Source: GCA-002727615 sp964442655
GTDB lineage: Bacteria; Pseudomonadota; Alphaproteobacteria; TMED109
Assembly (NCBI GenBank): GCA_964442655.1
Contig: CAYTZM010000003.1
Coordinates: 62,001 to 126,000, forward strand
Direction of reading: 5' to 3'
DNA: 64,000 nucleotides
Under the pieces are notes generated by a model that saw only the letters and a program-made list of their open reading frames with translations, had not been told where the DNA came from and searched no databases. A program made the position numbers and the translations under genes. Below, piece after piece: positions 18,217-31,011 of the stretch. Numbering within the stretch: the first letter of the stretch is position 1; every line of letters starts with the position of its first letter.

Positions 18217-18507
18217 CTATTTCTTAATTTTAATTTGTTTTACTACTTCACCTGATTTAAGGGTTATAATTTGTATTATATATTTTTTTTCATCTTCAAA
18301 TTTTAAAATTATGTTTTGATTATTAGATGTGACTCTTTTTAATTTCATATTATCCGGAGAATTAATTTCTATAGAAGAATCGTTTAAATTAGAACTTTGC
18401 AATATACCTATATCGCTTCCTCTTTTAATTATAGTAAATACCAAGAATGATGTTCCAAGTATTATTAGTATACCCATAAATATTACTAAAAATTTTAGAC
18501 CTCTCAT
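18217..18507 (-). CDS. Small single-pass membrane protein (DUF6476-like)
   Basis: Protein of 96 residues with one N-terminal membrane segment (about 5-27) and a periplasmic part rich in beta-type sequence that ends QIIT-LKSGEVVKQIKIKK. The N terminus MRGLKFLVIFMGILI and the position divergent from rluD resemble the alphaproteobacterial DUF6476 family. Function unknown. AGGTGATAA precedes the ATG. It shares its 49-bp upstream gap with rluD. Confidence 0.7.
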   Translation of the reverse strand: MRGLKFLVIFMGILIILGTSFLVFTIIKRGSDIGILQSSNLNDSSIEINSPDNMKLKRVTSNNQNIILKFEDEKKYIIQIITLKSGEVVKQIKIKK

Positions 18508-18556
18508 TATTTATCACCTAATATAGTTATTATTAATATATAAGTAAGCTTTTTTA

Positions 18557-19516
18557 ATGAATAATTCTAGTAAAGTAATTGAATTTTTATATAGTAGTAG
18601 CGATAAGAATGTTCGAGTAGACAGTTATATTGCTTCAAAAATTGATTCCATTAGTCGTTCTTACATCAAAAAGATTATCCTTGAAGGAGCACTTTTTATC
18701 AATTCATATAAAATTAATAATCCTTCATATTCATTAACAAAAGGGGAAAAAATTAAAATTATTTTTCCAACAGTCAAAAAAGATAAGCCTGAACCTCAAA
18801 ATTTACCATTAAATATATTATTTGAAGATAAGCATTTATTAGTTATTAATAAAAGTGCTGGTATGGTTGTTCATCCTGGTCCAGGAAATTATAATAATAC
18901 TTTGGTAAATGCACTATTATATCATTGTAAGGATTCTTTGTCAGGAATTGGGGGGGTATTAAGACCTGGTATAGTTCATAGACTTGATAAAGATACTTCT
19001 GGTTTAATCTTGGTGGCTAAAAATGATTTTTCTCATAGAGCTTTGGCAAAAGATATATCATTAAAGAAAGTAAAAAGAATATATAATGCATTTGTGTGGG
19101 GAAAGCCTATACATAATTCTGGTAGAATAAATTTAAATATAGGTAGAGATACGGTAGATAGAAAAAAAATGAAGGTGGTAAATAATGGAGGCAGGTCTGC
19201 AATAACTGATTATAAATTAATTGAAAGTTATAAAGTTGCCTCTTTGTTAGAGTGTACTCTACAAACAGGAAGAACTCACCAAATTAGAGTACATTTGTCT
19301 TATAAAGGTACTCCTATAATAGGAGATAAATCTTATGCTAAAGGAAGAACTGTTTCTAATAAATTATCTCTATACATAAAGAATTTTGGTAGACAAGCAT
19401 TGCATTCAGTAAAAATTAGTTTTATACATCCAATAAGTAAAAAAACGTTGGTATTTGATACTCACTTACCGGAAGATATTAGATTATTGAAAAAAGATTT
19501 AGAAAGTATTATATAA
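18557..19516 (+). CDS. rluD: 23S rRNA pseudouridine synthase RluD-type
   Basis: Isomerises uridines in helix 69 of 23S rRNA (1911/1915/1917 in E. coli numbering). It is 319 residues: an N-terminal S4 RNA-binding domain (about 18-75), then the RluA-type catalytic domain with GIVHRLDKDTSG (catalytic Asp144) and TGRTHQIRVH. Length and domains fit RluD rather than RluA. It is followed after 59 bp by rpoH on the same strand, a standard alphaproteobacterial order. Confidence 0.93.
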   Translation: MNNSSKVIEFLYSSSDKNVRVDSYIASKIDSISRSYIKKIILEGALFINSYKINNPSYSLTKGEKIKIIFPTVKKDKPEPQNLPLNILFEDKHLLVINKSAGMVVHPGPGNYNNTLVNALLYHCKDSLSGIGGVLRPGIVHRLDKDTSGLILVAKNDFSHRALAKDISLKKVKRIYNAFVWGKPIHNSGRINLNIGRDTVDRKKMKVVNNGGRSAITDYKLIESYKVASLLECTLQTGRTHQIRVHLSYKGTPIIGDKSYAKGRTVSNKLSLYIKNFGRQALHSVKISFIHPISKKTLVFDTHLPEDIRLLKKDLESII

Positions 19517-19575
19517 TAATTAATTTAAATATTAGAAAGATTATTTATTATTAATAATTGTTTATAAGGTGATAT

Positions 19576-20478
19576 ATGTCTAGAACTACTTTACCTTCTA
19601 TTTCTGCTGATGGGAGTTTAAAGAGGTATTTATCTGAAATTTCACAATTTCCAATTTTGAGGAAAGAGGAAGAATATACTTTAGCCAAGAATTGGATAGA
19701 ACATGAGGATATTGATTCTGCACATACGTTAGTAACTAGCCATTTGCGTTTGGTTGCTAAAATAGCTTTGGGGTATAGGGGATATGGTTTGCCGATATCA
19801 GATCTTATAAGTGAAGGAAATATTGGTTTAATGAAAGCTGTAAAAAGATTTGATCCAGATAAAGGCTTTAGACTTGCTACCTATGCAATATTGTGGATTA
19901 AATCTTCTATTCAAGAACATATATTACATTCATGGTCTTTAGTGAAAATTGGTACTACTGCAGCACAAAAAAAATTATTTTTTAATTTGAGAAAAATTAA
20001 GAATGAATTAAAGGTTTTTGAGGATAATCAGTTGTCTCCTGAAAATATAAAAAAAATATCAAAAAGATTAGTTGTTGATGAAGATGATGTTATTTCTATG
20101 AATGAAAGAATAGGGGGAGATTTTTCACTTAATGCTCCTAGAATAACGAATGAAGATTCTGGTGATTGGCAGGATGTGTTAGTAGATGAAAAGGCTATAA
20201 ATCAAGAAACTGTAGTTTCTGAAAAAGAAGAATTAGATAAAAGAAAATCTATGCTTGGAGTGGCTCTTTCTCAGTTATCTGATAGAGAAAGAAAAATTTT
20301 TACATATAGACGATTAACTGATAGTCCGAAGACTCTCGAGAAATTAAGTAAAGAGTTTAAAGTTAGTAGAGAGAGGGTTAGGCAAATAGAAGTTAAGGCG
20401 TTTAGTAAGGTCCAACAATTAATAAAAGAACTTGCAAAAACAGATGGGAAACTGTCTATAGCAAATCATACTAAATAA
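19576..20478 (+). CDS. rpoH: RNA polymerase heat-shock sigma factor sigma-32
   Basis: Directs transcription of chaperone and protease genes on heat stress. It is 300 residues, with region 2 (SDLISEGNIGLMKAVKRFDPDKGFRLATYAIL), the RpoH box (AQKKLFFNLRKIK), region 3, and the region 4 helix-turn-helix (LSKEFKVSRERVRQIEVKA). AAGGTGAT before the ATG supports the start. FtsH, which degrades sigma-32 in E. coli, is encoded at 29-31 kb. Its stop lies 2 bp from that of the convergent purA. Confidence 0.96.
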   Translation: MSRTTLPSISADGSLKRYLSEISQFPILRKEEEYTLAKNWIEHEDIDSAHTLVTSHLRLVAKIALGYRGYGLPISDLISEGNIGLMKAVKRFDPDKGFRLATYAILWIKSSIQEHILHSWSLVKIGTTAAQKKLFFNLRKIKNELKVFEDNQLSPENIKKISKRLVVDEDDVISMNERIGGDFSLNAPRITNEDSGDWQDVLVDEKAINQETVVSEKEELDKRKSMLGVALSQLSDRERKIFTYRRLTDSPKTLEKLSKEFKVSRERVRQIEVKAFSKVQQLIKELAKTDGKLSIANHTK

Positions 20479-20480
20479 TC

Positions 20481-22935
<2,455 letters not shown>

Positions 22936-22973
22936 AATAGTATTTCTAATTTAAAATTAATATTTTGCTTATA

Positions 22974-24563
22974 TTAAATTATATTATCTGGAAACGTAAG
23001 TAGTTTTACATTTTTTACTTGTGGAATTGATTTAATTGTTTTTGCTACTGCAGTTGTTACTACTTGGTCAACCTCAATTAGAGCTAGAGCATCTTCACCA
23101 ACTTTTTTCCTTCCTAAATGAAAAGTAGCTATATTTATATTATTTTTTGCTAAAACTGAACCTAAAGAACCTATAAATCCAGGTTTATCTTTGTTAGTAA
23201 TAAATAGCATATTTTTTCCTAATTCTGCTTCTATTCTAGTGTTCATTAATCCCACAATTCTAGGTTTGCTTCCAAATAATGTACCAATGACTTCTCTTGT
23301 TCTTCTTTCTGTTTCAACAGTTAAACTAATTTCAGTAATATAATCTTTTGTTTTTTCTCTAATTGAAGTAGTTATTTGCATATTTCTATTTTTTGCAATA
23401 ATTGGCGCATTAACTATGTTTACTGCCTCCATACTAGGAGATAATAATCCTGATATTAAAACACTTGTAATTGGTTTAGTATTTAAAGATGCAATTTGTC
23501 CTCCATATTCAATTTTGATTTTTTTTATACTAGTTTCTGTTATTTGACTGGCTAATCTTCCTAATTGTTCTGCTAATTTCATATAAGGCTTTAATTTAGG
23601 AGCATCTTCTGATGAAATTGCAGGTAGATTTAAAGCATTTGTTACTGCCCCATTAATTAAATAATTAGACATTTGTTCTGCAATTTGAATAGCTACATTT
23701 TCTTGAGCTTCTTCTGTTGAAGCTCCTAAATGTGGAGTAACTATTACTTCTTTTAGACCAAACAAAACATTTGATTTAGCTGGTTCTTTACTAAATACAT
23801 CAAATGCAGCGCCTGAAACATGTCCTTTTCTAATTGCTTCTGCTAGGTCTTTTTCATTTACCAATCCCCCTCGAGCACAATTAATTATTTTTACTCCTTT
23901 TTTCATTTTTTTTAACGAATTTGCATTAATAATTTCTTTAGTAGAGTTAGTAAGAGGAACATGAAGAGTTATAAAATCAGATATTTTAAATAATTCGTTA
24001 ATTTTAATTTTTTCTACTCCTATTTCTGTAGCTTTTTCGTGCGTTAAATAAGGGTCATATACTTTTACATGCATTTTTAAACCTATAGCACGATTGGCTA
24101 CTATTGAGCCTATATTACCACATCCTATTAAACCTAATGTTTTAGAATAAAGCTCACTTCCTGTAAATTTTGATTTTTCCCATTTTCCCTCGTGAGTAGA
24201 TTGGTTTGCTCGAGGAATATTTCTTGCAAGAGACATAATCATTGCAATTGTATGTTCTGCTGTTGTAATAGAATTACCGTATGGAGTATTCATTATTACA
24301 ATGCCATTTTTTGTTGCTTCTGCTATATCTATATTATCTACCCCAATTCCAGCTCTTCCTATTATTTTAAGATTTTTTGCATTATTAATTACTTGTTTAG
24401 TTACTTTAGTGTTTGATCTTATTGCAAGACCATCATAATCTTTGATAATATTATTAAGGTTATTAGAAGATAGTTCTGTGTTAATAGTTACTTCAATTCC
24501 ATATCGCTTAAAAATTTTTTTTGCTTGATTACTTAATTTATCGGAAATTAAAACTTTAGGCAT
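22974..24563 (-). CDS. serA: D-3-phosphoglycerate dehydrogenase
   Basis: First step of serine synthesis. I set the start at ATG 24563 (529 residues) because GGAG lies 6 nt upstream and the protein begins MPKVLISDKL; the ATG 12 nt earlier has no such site. It is the long form: substrate/NAD domain with GRAGIGVDNID, GCGNIG, INCARGG and the catalytic His in TPHLGASTEEAQENVA; then the allosteric substrate-binding domain; then a C-terminal ACT domain (about 455-529). It follows serC by 18 bp, so the first two serine steps are co-expressed. Confidence 0.95.
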   Translation of the reverse strand: MPKVLISDKLSNQAKKIFKRYGIEVTINTELSSNNLNNIIKDYDGLAIRSNTKVTKQVINNAKNLKIIGRAGIGVDNIDIAEATKNGIVIMNTPYGNSITTAEHTIAMIMSLARNIPRANQSTHEGKWEKSKFTGSELYSKTLGLIGCGNIGSIVANRAIGLKMHVKVYDPYLTHEKATEIGVEKIKINELFKISDFITLHVPLTNSTKEIINANSLKKMKKGVKIINCARGGLVNEKDLAEAIRKGHVSGAAFDVFSKEPAKSNVLFGLKEVIVTPHLGASTEEAQENVAIQIAEQMSNYLINGAVTNALNLPAISSEDAPKLKPYMKLAEQLGRLASQITETSIKKIKIEYGGQIASLNTKPITSVLISGLLSPSMEAVNIVNAPIIAKNRNMQITTSIREKTKDYITEISLTVETERRTREVIGTLFGSKPRIVGLMNTRIEAELGKNMLFITNKDKPGFIGSLGSVLAKNNINIATFHLGRKKVGEDALALIEVDQVVTTAVAKTIKSIPQVKNVKLLTFPDNII

Positions 24564-24581
24564 TTTTTGCTCCATAGTTAA

Positions 24582-25742
24582 TTAATCTTTTGAATTATTA
24601 TTTTTTATTTTTTCCCAGGCCCAATCTATCCATGGTAAAAGCAATTCTATATCGTTCTTTTGGACAGTTCCTCCCCCCCAAATTCTGATTCCCATTGGCG
24701 CACTAGAATATGAATTTATATCATAAGCAGCATTATAGGTTTCTAGTAATTTATGGAAGGAGTTTAAAATATCTTTTTGTTTATCTTTTTCTTTATTCAG
24801 AAACCAGTTATCTGTAATTTTTAAACAAATAGATGTAGATGAACGAATTTCCGGAAGGTTTGCCAGAAAATCAATCCAATTTTTATTTTTTACCCAGTTT
24901 TCTACAACTTTTAAGTTATTTTGACTTCTTTCAATCATAATTTTTAAACCACCTATTTTTTTTACCCACTCTAATGAATCAAGAGCATCTTCTATACATA
25001 ACATAGAAGGAGTATTAATAGTGCTGCCACTAAATATTTTATTTTGAACTTTTCCTTTGCTTGCCAACCTAAATAATTTTGGTATTGGCCATTCAGGTAT
25101 ATAATTCTCAAGTCTTTTTATGGCATTTGGAGATAAAATTATTACTCCATGTTGGGCTTCTCCTCCCAATACTTTTTGCCAAGAAAAACTAGTTACATCT
25201 AATTTATTCCAAGGTAAGTCCATCGCGAATACCGCAGAAGTAGCATCACAGAATGTTAAACCAGATCTATCATTTTTTATCCATTTTCCATTAGGAACTT
25301 TTACACCTGATGTGGTGCCATTCCACGTAAATATTACATCATTGTTAAAGTTTACTGATGAAAGATCTGGTAAATATCCATAATCTGCATCAATAATTTT
25401 TGTATCTTTTATTTGTAATTGGTTGATAACATCTTTCACCCAGTCTCTGCCAAAAGATTCCCACGCAAGAATATTTATTGGTTTATTTCCTAGTAATGAC
25501 CAAAGTGCCATTTCAAATGCACCAGTATCAGAACCTCCAACTATAGCTACTTTATATTCATTAGGTATATTTAATAAACTTTTTATATTTTCAATAACTG
25601 CTTGAATCCTAAGAACACTTTGAGTGTTTCTATGAGATTTTCCTAATAAAGCTTTATGTATAAATTTACCATCCCAGCCTGGTCTTTTTGCACAAGGTCC
25701 TGAGGAAAAATTTGGATTATTAGGTAGTTTTAATGATGGCAT
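24582..25742 (-). CDS. serC: Phosphoserine aminotransferase
   Basis: PLP enzyme making 3-phosphoserine from 3-phosphohydroxypyruvate, also used in pyridoxal 5-phosphate synthesis. It is 386 residues, of the alphaproteobacterial/archaeal-like subtype: NFSSGPCAKRPGW at the N terminus, LLGKSHR, GGSDTGAFE, and the PLP lysine in FSWQKVLGGEAQHG. It leads the serC-serA-hisZ-purA run. An 85-bp AT-rich gap separates it from thiD. Confidence 0.94.
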   Translation of the reverse strand: MPSLKLPNNPNFSSGPCAKRPGWDGKFIHKALLGKSHRNTQSVLRIQAVIENIKSLLNIPNEYKVAIVGGSDTGAFEMALWSLLGNKPINILAWESFGRDWVKDVINQLQIKDTKIIDADYGYLPDLSSVNFNNDVIFTWNGTTSGVKVPNGKWIKNDRSGLTFCDATSAVFAMDLPWNKLDVTSFSWQKVLGGEAQHGVIILSPNAIKRLENYIPEWPIPKLFRLASKGKVQNKIFSGSTINTPSMLCIEDALDSLEWVKKIGGLKIMIERSQNNLKVVENWVKNKNWIDFLANLPEIRSSTSICLKITDNWFLNKEKDKQKDILNSFHKLLETYNAAYDINSYSSAPMGIRIWGGGTVQKNDIELLLPWIDWAWEKIKNNNSKD

Positions 25743-25827
25743 ATTATTTTTCCATTATAATTGTGAAAATCTATTTATTTGCAATGTATTATTGTCTTGA
25801 TACATGTCAATCATATAATTTAATATT

Positions 25828-26631
25828 TTAAATATTTATTAAGTGATTTAATGGCCCATTACCTTTGCCTATGTTAGGTGCGTACCTTATAGCATGGTTA
25901 ACGTATTTATGTGCTCTTGAAACAGCTTCATTAAGAGATATTCTTTGTCCTAAACTACAAGCTATTGCGCTTGATAGTGTGCATCCAGTTCCATGTGTAT
26001 TTTTAGTATTAATTTTTTTAGTTTTAATATGAGTTATTTTATTATCAGATAAAAGTACATCGGTTAAGGTGTTGTGATCTAAGTGACCTCCTTTCATTAA
26101 AACATTTTTTATGCCCATTTTTAATATTATTTTACCTGCAATTTCCATATCTTTAACAGTTTTAATAGTTTTTTTAGTTATTAATTCAGCTTCAGGTATA
26201 TTTGGAGTAATAATGGTACATATAGGTATTAATTCTTTAACTAAAATTTGTTCAGCTCCTGGTAATAATAATTTGTGTCCACCTTTAGCTACCATCACAG
26301 GATCTAATACAATAGGAATATTTGTTTTTAAACTTTTTAATTTGTTTTTGATTAAATTAATAGTTTTGTTATTTGATAACATTCCTATTTTTATTGCATC
26401 TATTCCAATGTCATTCGCAATAGCAGAAAATTGGTTTTCGATTATTTTGATGGGAAGATTTATTACGTCAGTTACGCCAAGTGTATTTTGAGCCGTTATA
26501 GCAGTTATTACAGTTGAAGCATATCCTCCTAATGCTGTAATGGTTTTTATATCTGCTTGTATTCCCGCTCCACCACCTGAATCTGAGCCAGCGATTGTTA
26601 ATATTTTTGATAGTTTAGTGTTATTGTTCAT
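25828..26631 (-). CDS. thiD: HMP/HMP-phosphate kinase
   Basis: Ribokinase-family enzyme that phosphorylates hydroxymethylpyrimidine (phosphate) for thiamine synthesis. It is 267 residues, with ITIAGSDSGGGAGIQADIKT-type N terminus (TIAGSDSGGGAGIQADIKT), GGYASTVITAITAQNT, VLDPVMVAKGG, and the anion-hole/catalytic region HGTGCTLSSAIA with the catalytic Asp equivalent shifted into TGC. It overlaps the 3' end of glmM by 11 bp, so is coupled to it. Partners thiSG and thiE are elsewhere in the window. Confidence 0.93.
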   Translation of the reverse strand: MNNNTKLSKILTIAGSDSGGGAGIQADIKTITALGGYASTVITAITAQNTLGVTDVINLPIKIIENQFSAIANDIGIDAIKIGMLSNNKTINLIKNKLKSLKTNIPIVLDPVMVAKGGHKLLLPGAEQILVKELIPICTIITPNIPEAELITKKTIKTVKDMEIAGKIILKMGIKNVLMKGGHLDHNTLTDVLLSDNKITHIKTKKINTKNTHGTGCTLSSAIACSLGQRISLNEAVSRAHKYVNHAIRYAPNIGKGNGPLNHLINI

Positions 26632-27997
26632 GTATATATTTTGATATTTGGTATTTTAAGTTTTTTATAACCTTAGATAAAATTCTTTTGTTATTGGACT
26701 CCCCCATTATCCTTATTTTATTTTCTGTTCCTGATTCTCTTAATATAATTCTACCGTGTTTGCCTAATTTTTGTTCAGCATCTTGTAATTTTTTAGTAAT
26801 AAAATCTTCCTTAATTTTTCTTTTTTCTTTTATCTGATTAAAATTAATATTTTCTACGAGTTGAGGCAATAGTTTGAATCCTTTAAATAGAGATGATGCT
26901 GAAGATTTTTTTTCGACCATATTCGCCATAATTTGTAGAGAAGCAACTAAACCATCACCAGTACTTCCATGTTCCCCAATAATAATATGACCTGATTGTT
27001 CTCCACCTAGATTACATTTGTGTTGTCTCATTTTTTCAACTACATATCTATCACCTACATTAGAGCGTATAAATTTTAATCCTAGTTTATTAATAAATAT
27101 TTCTAAACCTATATTTGACATATGTGTCCCAATTACAGAATTTCCTGTCAGTAATTTTTTTTCGTAATATCTTTTTGCTATTATTCCAATTAATTTGTCT
27201 CCATGAATAAATTTTCCATTTTCATCACATATTACACATCTATCTGCATCGCCATCGAGTGCTATTCCAATATCTGCTTTATGTTTTTTAACTGTTTCTA
27301 CCATTAATTTAGGATTTGTAGACCCACATTTGTGGTTGATATTCGTGCCGTTTGGGCTGCACCCTATCGAAATAACTTTTGCTCCTAATTCCCATAAAGC
27401 TGTTGGAGCTACTTGGTAGGCTGCCCCATTGGCACAATCTATAACTATTTTTAAATTTTTAAGTGAAAGTTCTCTTGGAAATGTAGATTTAACAAATTCT
27501 AAATATCTGCCAGCAGCATCTTCAATTCTTTTTGCTCTACCTAATTTTTTTGAGTCAACTAAACTATTTTTAATTTTTTTATTAGGATCTATAAGTTTCT
27601 CAATTTCTAATTCGGTTTTATCACTTAATTTGAGTCCGTTAGGGTCAAAAAGTTTTATACCATTATCTTCAAATGAGTTATGAGAAGCTGATATCATCAC
27701 ACCTACATCACACCTCATTGATCTAGTAAGCATCGATATAGCTGGTGTAGGCATAGGACCAACTAAGAAAACATTCATACCCATAGATATAAAGCCTGCT
27801 GTTAAGGAAGGTTCTATTAAGTATCCTGATAAACGTGTGTCTTTTCCAATAACTACATTGTGTTTATGTTTTCCTCTCGTAAAATATTCCCCAGCTGCCA
27901 TACCCACTTTGAGAGCAGTTTCTCCTGTCATAGGATGTGTATTTGCTCTTCCTCTTATGCCATCTGTTCCAAAATATTTTCTTTTATTTTTAATCAT
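26621..27997 (-). CDS. glmM: Phosphoglucosamine mutase
   Basis: Converts glucosamine 6-phosphate to glucosamine 1-phosphate for peptidoglycan and lipopolysaccharide. It is 458 residues: YFGTDGIRGRAN at the N terminus, phosphoserine loop MISASHN (Ser105), metal-binding LDGDADRC, GGEQSGHI sugar-binding loop, and the phosphate-binding RESGTENKIRIM near the C terminus. ftsH-folP-glmM is a very widespread order, kept here, and GlmM feeds the wall processes encoded nearby. Confidence 0.95.
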   Translation of the reverse strand: MIKNKRKYFGTDGIRGRANTHPMTGETALKVGMAAGEYFTRGKHKHNVVIGKDTRLSGYLIEPSLTAGFISMGMNVFLVGPMPTPAISMLTRSMRCDVGVMISASHNSFEDNGIKLFDPNGLKLSDKTELEIEKLIDPNKKIKNSLVDSKKLGRAKRIEDAAGRYLEFVKSTFPRELSLKNLKIVIDCANGAAYQVAPTALWELGAKVISIGCSPNGTNINHKCGSTNPKLMVETVKKHKADIGIALDGDADRCVICDENGKFIHGDKLIGIIAKRYYEKKLLTGNSVIGTHMSNIGLEIFINKLGLKFIRSNVGDRYVVEKMRQHKCNLGGEQSGHIIIGEHGSTGDGLVASLQIMANMVEKKSSASSLFKGFKLLPQLVENINFNQIKEKRKIKEDFITKKLQDAEQKLGKHGRIILRESGTENKIRIMGESNNKRILSKVIKNLKYQISKYIHEQ

Positions 27998-28003
27998 TTT
28001 TTC

Positions 28004-29068
28004 TCATTTGTTGATTACTTTATCCCATATTGATAAAGCTTGAAACGTTTCTTTTACATCATGAACTCTAAAAAATTTTACACCTTTTATCATAGAAGAT
28101 ATTGTTAAAGAAATTGACCCTGGTAATCTATTTTCTATACTAGACTTTGTAAGTCTTCCTATCATAGATTTTCTTGATGCTCCAATTAAAATATTAGAAT
28201 TTAATGAATGTAATAAGCTTAAGTCTCTATAAATTTTTATATTATGCATATCATTTTTTCCAAATCCTATACCTGGGTCTATTAATATATGGTTTTCTTT
28301 TATTCCATTATTAATAGCATACCTTTTTTTTTTATCTAAAAAATTTAAAATTTCTAAGGAAACATTTTTGTATGTTGGTTTGGTCTGCATATTAAGAGGT
28401 TTTCCTTGCATATGCATCAATATAATTCCGACTTTATTTTTAGATATAATGTTTGCTGCTTTATTATCTTTAAGTGCAGTTACATCATTTATAATTTTTG
28501 CTCCAGCATCAATAGCTTTTTTCATTGTATTCGCATTTTTAGTGTCACAAGATATAGTTATATTCATTTTAGACAATTCTCTTATAACAGGTATTATTCT
28601 TTTTTGTTCTTCATTTTCATTAATGCTTATGGCTCCAGGTTTTGATGATTCTCCCCCTACATCTATTATATCTGCGCCATCTTCACACATTTTAATAGCT
28701 TTTTTTATAGATTCTAAGTGAGAGGGAATTTTATTATTTTTATTTGAAAAACTATCAGGAGTTAAATTTAGAATACCTAAAATGTAAAAGCTTTTATTTT
28801 TCATATTCATAAATGTTTTAGGTTTTATACTCATTTTTTTTAAAATATTTTTTATTGATGTTTTTGATAAATATCTATGATTCCAATTATCAGGTTCTGA
28901 TATTGAAAAAGTTTTAAATTTAATTTTTGAATTATTATTAGATTGTATTTCAAATCTTTGAAAACTAATATTATTAGATGCTAATGGTAAACCTATATTG
29001 TTTTTAATGTTGTGTTTTGCTTCTTTACCATAGGATAGGTCTCTAGGTATAATTTTATATTGATTCAC
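28004..29068 (-). CDS. folP: Dihydropteroate synthase with N-terminal extension
   Basis: Joins pABA and hydroxymethyl-dihydropterin pyrophosphate in folate synthesis; the target of sulfonamides. The core TIM barrel (about 92-354) has ILNLTPDSFSN, ADIIDVGGESSKPGA, NDVTAL, DPGIGFGK and ASRKSMIG. An extra region of about 90 residues precedes it; extended N termini occur in other Alphaproteobacteria, from memory, but its role is unknown. The whole frame is open with normal local composition. It lies between glmM (6 bp) and ftsH (18 bp). Confidence 0.93.
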   Translation of the reverse strand: MNQYKIIPRDLSYGKEAKHNIKNNIGLPLASNNISFQRFEIQSNNNSKIKFKTFSISEPDNWNHRYLSKTSIKNILKKMSIKPKTFMNMKNKSFYILGILNLTPDSFSNKNNKIPSHLESIKKAIKMCEDGADIIDVGGESSKPGAISINENEEQKRIIPVIRELSKMNITISCDTKNANTMKKAIDAGAKIINDVTALKDNKAANIISKNKVGIILMHMQGKPLNMQTKPTYKNVSLEILNFLDKKKRYAINNGIKENHILIDPGIGFGKNDMHNIKIYRDLSLLHSLNSNILIGASRKSMIGRLTKSSIENRLPGSISLTISSMIKGVKFFRVHDVKETFQALSIWDKVINK

Positions 29069-29086
29069 TATATTACAATATAATAT

Positions 29087-30994
29087 TTAAGTTTCGTTTG
29101 GGCTAGTTTTTTGAATATCATTTTTAGCATCATTAGTCTTTTTAGAATCTTTTATAATATCTTCAACGTTGCCTATATTATTTTTACTTAAATTTTCATT
29201 GTTTAAAATTTTATCAATTTCTTCAGCAGATAAAGTTTCATATTCAAGTAAACCTTTAGCAAGTTTATGTAAGTCTTTAATTTTATCTTCTATTATTTTT
29301 CTTGCAGTTTTTTCACCAATTTCTATAATCTTTCTAACTTCCTCATCAATTATTCTTGCTGTTTCATCTGATATATTTCTTTGTTGAGCCACTGAATGTC
29401 CTAAAAATACTTCTTCTTGATTAGATTCATATCTTAAAGGTCCAAGTTTATCTGAGAACCCAAATTCCTTTACCATTTTTCTAGCTAAATTAGTTGCTTG
29501 TTGAATATCATTTCCAGCACCAGTAGTAATATGCTTTTTACCATATATTAATTCTTCTGCAACTCTTCCACCAAACATTGAAGCTATTAATGCTTCTAAT
29601 TCAGTTCTTGTTTGGGCAAGTTTATCTCTTTCTGGAAGCCACATTGTAACCCCTAATGCTCTTCCTCTAGGTATAATTGTTACTTTATGTAAAGGTTCGT
29701 GTCCCTCTACATTTAACATAACTAAAGCATGCCCTGCTTCATGATAAGCTGTCTTTTTCTTTTCGTCTTCTGTCATTACCATAGAACGTCTTTCAGCACC
29801 CATCATTACTTTATCTTTAGCTTGTTCTAATTCTATCATGCCTACATTAAGTTTATTTTTTCTTGCTGCTAAAAGAGCTGCTTCGTTTATTAGGTTTGCT
29901 AAATCTGCACCAGAAAATCCTGGAGTCCCTCTCGCAATAATTCTTGGATCAACATTTTTTGCCAAAGATACTTTTTTCATATGTACTTTTAATATTTTTT
30001 CTCTTCCTAATATATCAGGATTAGGTACAACAACTTGTCTATCAAACCTACCTGGTCTAAGTAAAGCAGGATCTAATACATCTGGCCTATTAGTTGCAGC
30101 AATTAAGATGACTCCCTCATTAGTTTCAAAGCCATCCATTTCAACTAATAATTGATTTAATGTTTGTTCTCTTTCATCATTGCCTCCGCCTAAACCTGCT
30201 CCTCTATGTCTACCTACGGCATCTATTTCATCTATAAATATAATACAAGGAGCGTTCTTTTTTCCTTGCTCAAACATGTCTCTTACTCTACTTGCTCCTA
30301 CTCCAACAAACATTTCTACAAAATCTGATCCAGAAATAGTAAAAAAAGGAACATTAGCTTCTCCTGCTACAGCTCTAGCGAGTAATGTTTTTCCTGTTCC
30401 AGGTGGGCCAACTAATAGGACTCCTTTAGGAATTTTTCCACCTAATTTTTGAAATTTTTGAGGGTTTTTGAGAAATTCTATAACTTCCTCTAATTCATCT
30501 TTAGCTTCATCTACCCCTGCAACATCTTGAAATGTTATTTTTCCTTGTTTTTCAGTTAGAAGTCGTGCTTTGGATTTTCCAAATCCCATTGCCCCTCCTT
30601 TTCCTCCTTGCATCTGTCTCATGAAGAATATCCATACTCCTATAAATAAAAGCATTGGTAACCAATTTAAAAATATTCCTAAGAAAGGAGACACGCTTTC
30701 ATTAACTGGAGAAGCTGTGACTTTAACGCCACTAGCAGATAGTTTTTCAATTAATTGGGGGTCATTTGGAGCATAAGTTGTAAATTTTTCTCCAGATTGA
30801 AAATGTCCATATATATTATTTTCTTGAATAACAACATCATTTACATTGTTTAATTTAACTTGGGAAAGAAATTCTGAATATGGAAGACTAATGTTTTGTT
30901 GCTGCGACGTTTTGTCTTGAAATAGATTAAATATAGCAAGCAAAAATAAAATAATAATTATCCAAGCAGCTAGATTTTTTCCAATTTTATTCAA
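29087..30994 (-). CDS. ftsH: ATP-dependent zinc metalloprotease FtsH
   Basis: Inner-membrane AAA+ protease degrading membrane proteins and short-lived regulators such as sigma-32 and LpxC. It is 635 residues: membrane segments at about 9-25 and 105-125, Walker A GPPGTGKT (196-203), Walker [12 protein letters not shown], the SRH with [20 protein letters not shown], and zinc motif HEAGH (418-422). The tail is Asn/Lys-rich. SD-like AGGAGAAT lies before the ATG. Expected role in this organism: membrane quality control, and possibly RpoH turnover. Confidence 0.97.
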   Translation of the reverse strand: MNKIGKNLAAWIIIILFLLAIFNLFQDKTSQQQNISLPYSEFLSQVKLNNVNDVVIQENNIYGHFQSGEKFTTYAPNDPQLIEKLSASGVKVTASPVNESVSPFLGIFLNWLPMLLFIGVWIFFMRQMQGGKGGAMGFGKSKARLLTEKQGKITFQDVAGVDEAKDELEEVIEFLKNPQKFQKLGGKIPKGVLLVGPPGTGKTLLARAVAGEANVPFFTISGSDFVEMFVGVGASRVRDMFEQGKKNAPCIIFIDEIDAVGRHRGAGLGGGNDEREQTLNQLLVEMDGFETNEGVILIAATNRPDVLDPALLRPGRFDRQVVVPNPDILGREKILKVHMKKVSLAKNVDPRIIARGTPGFSGADLANLINEAALLAARKNKLNVGMIELEQAKDKVMMGAERRSMVMTEDEKKKTAYHEAGHALVMLNVEGHEPLHKVTIIPRGRALGVTMWLPERDKLAQTRTELEALIASMFGGRVAEELIYGKKHITTGAGNDIQQATNLARKMVKEFGFSDKLGPLRYESNQEEVFLGHSVAQQRNISDETARIIDEEVRKIIEIGEKTARKIIEDKIKDLHKLAKGLLEYETLSAEEIDKILNNENLSKNNIGNVEDIIKDSKKTNDAKNDIQKTSPNET

Positions 30995-31011
30995 TTTAAT
31001 TCTCCTAAATA

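Noticed and set aside
18217..18507. Lipoprotein
   Set aside because: The hydrophobic N terminus has no Cys in a lipobox; it reads as a membrane anchor.
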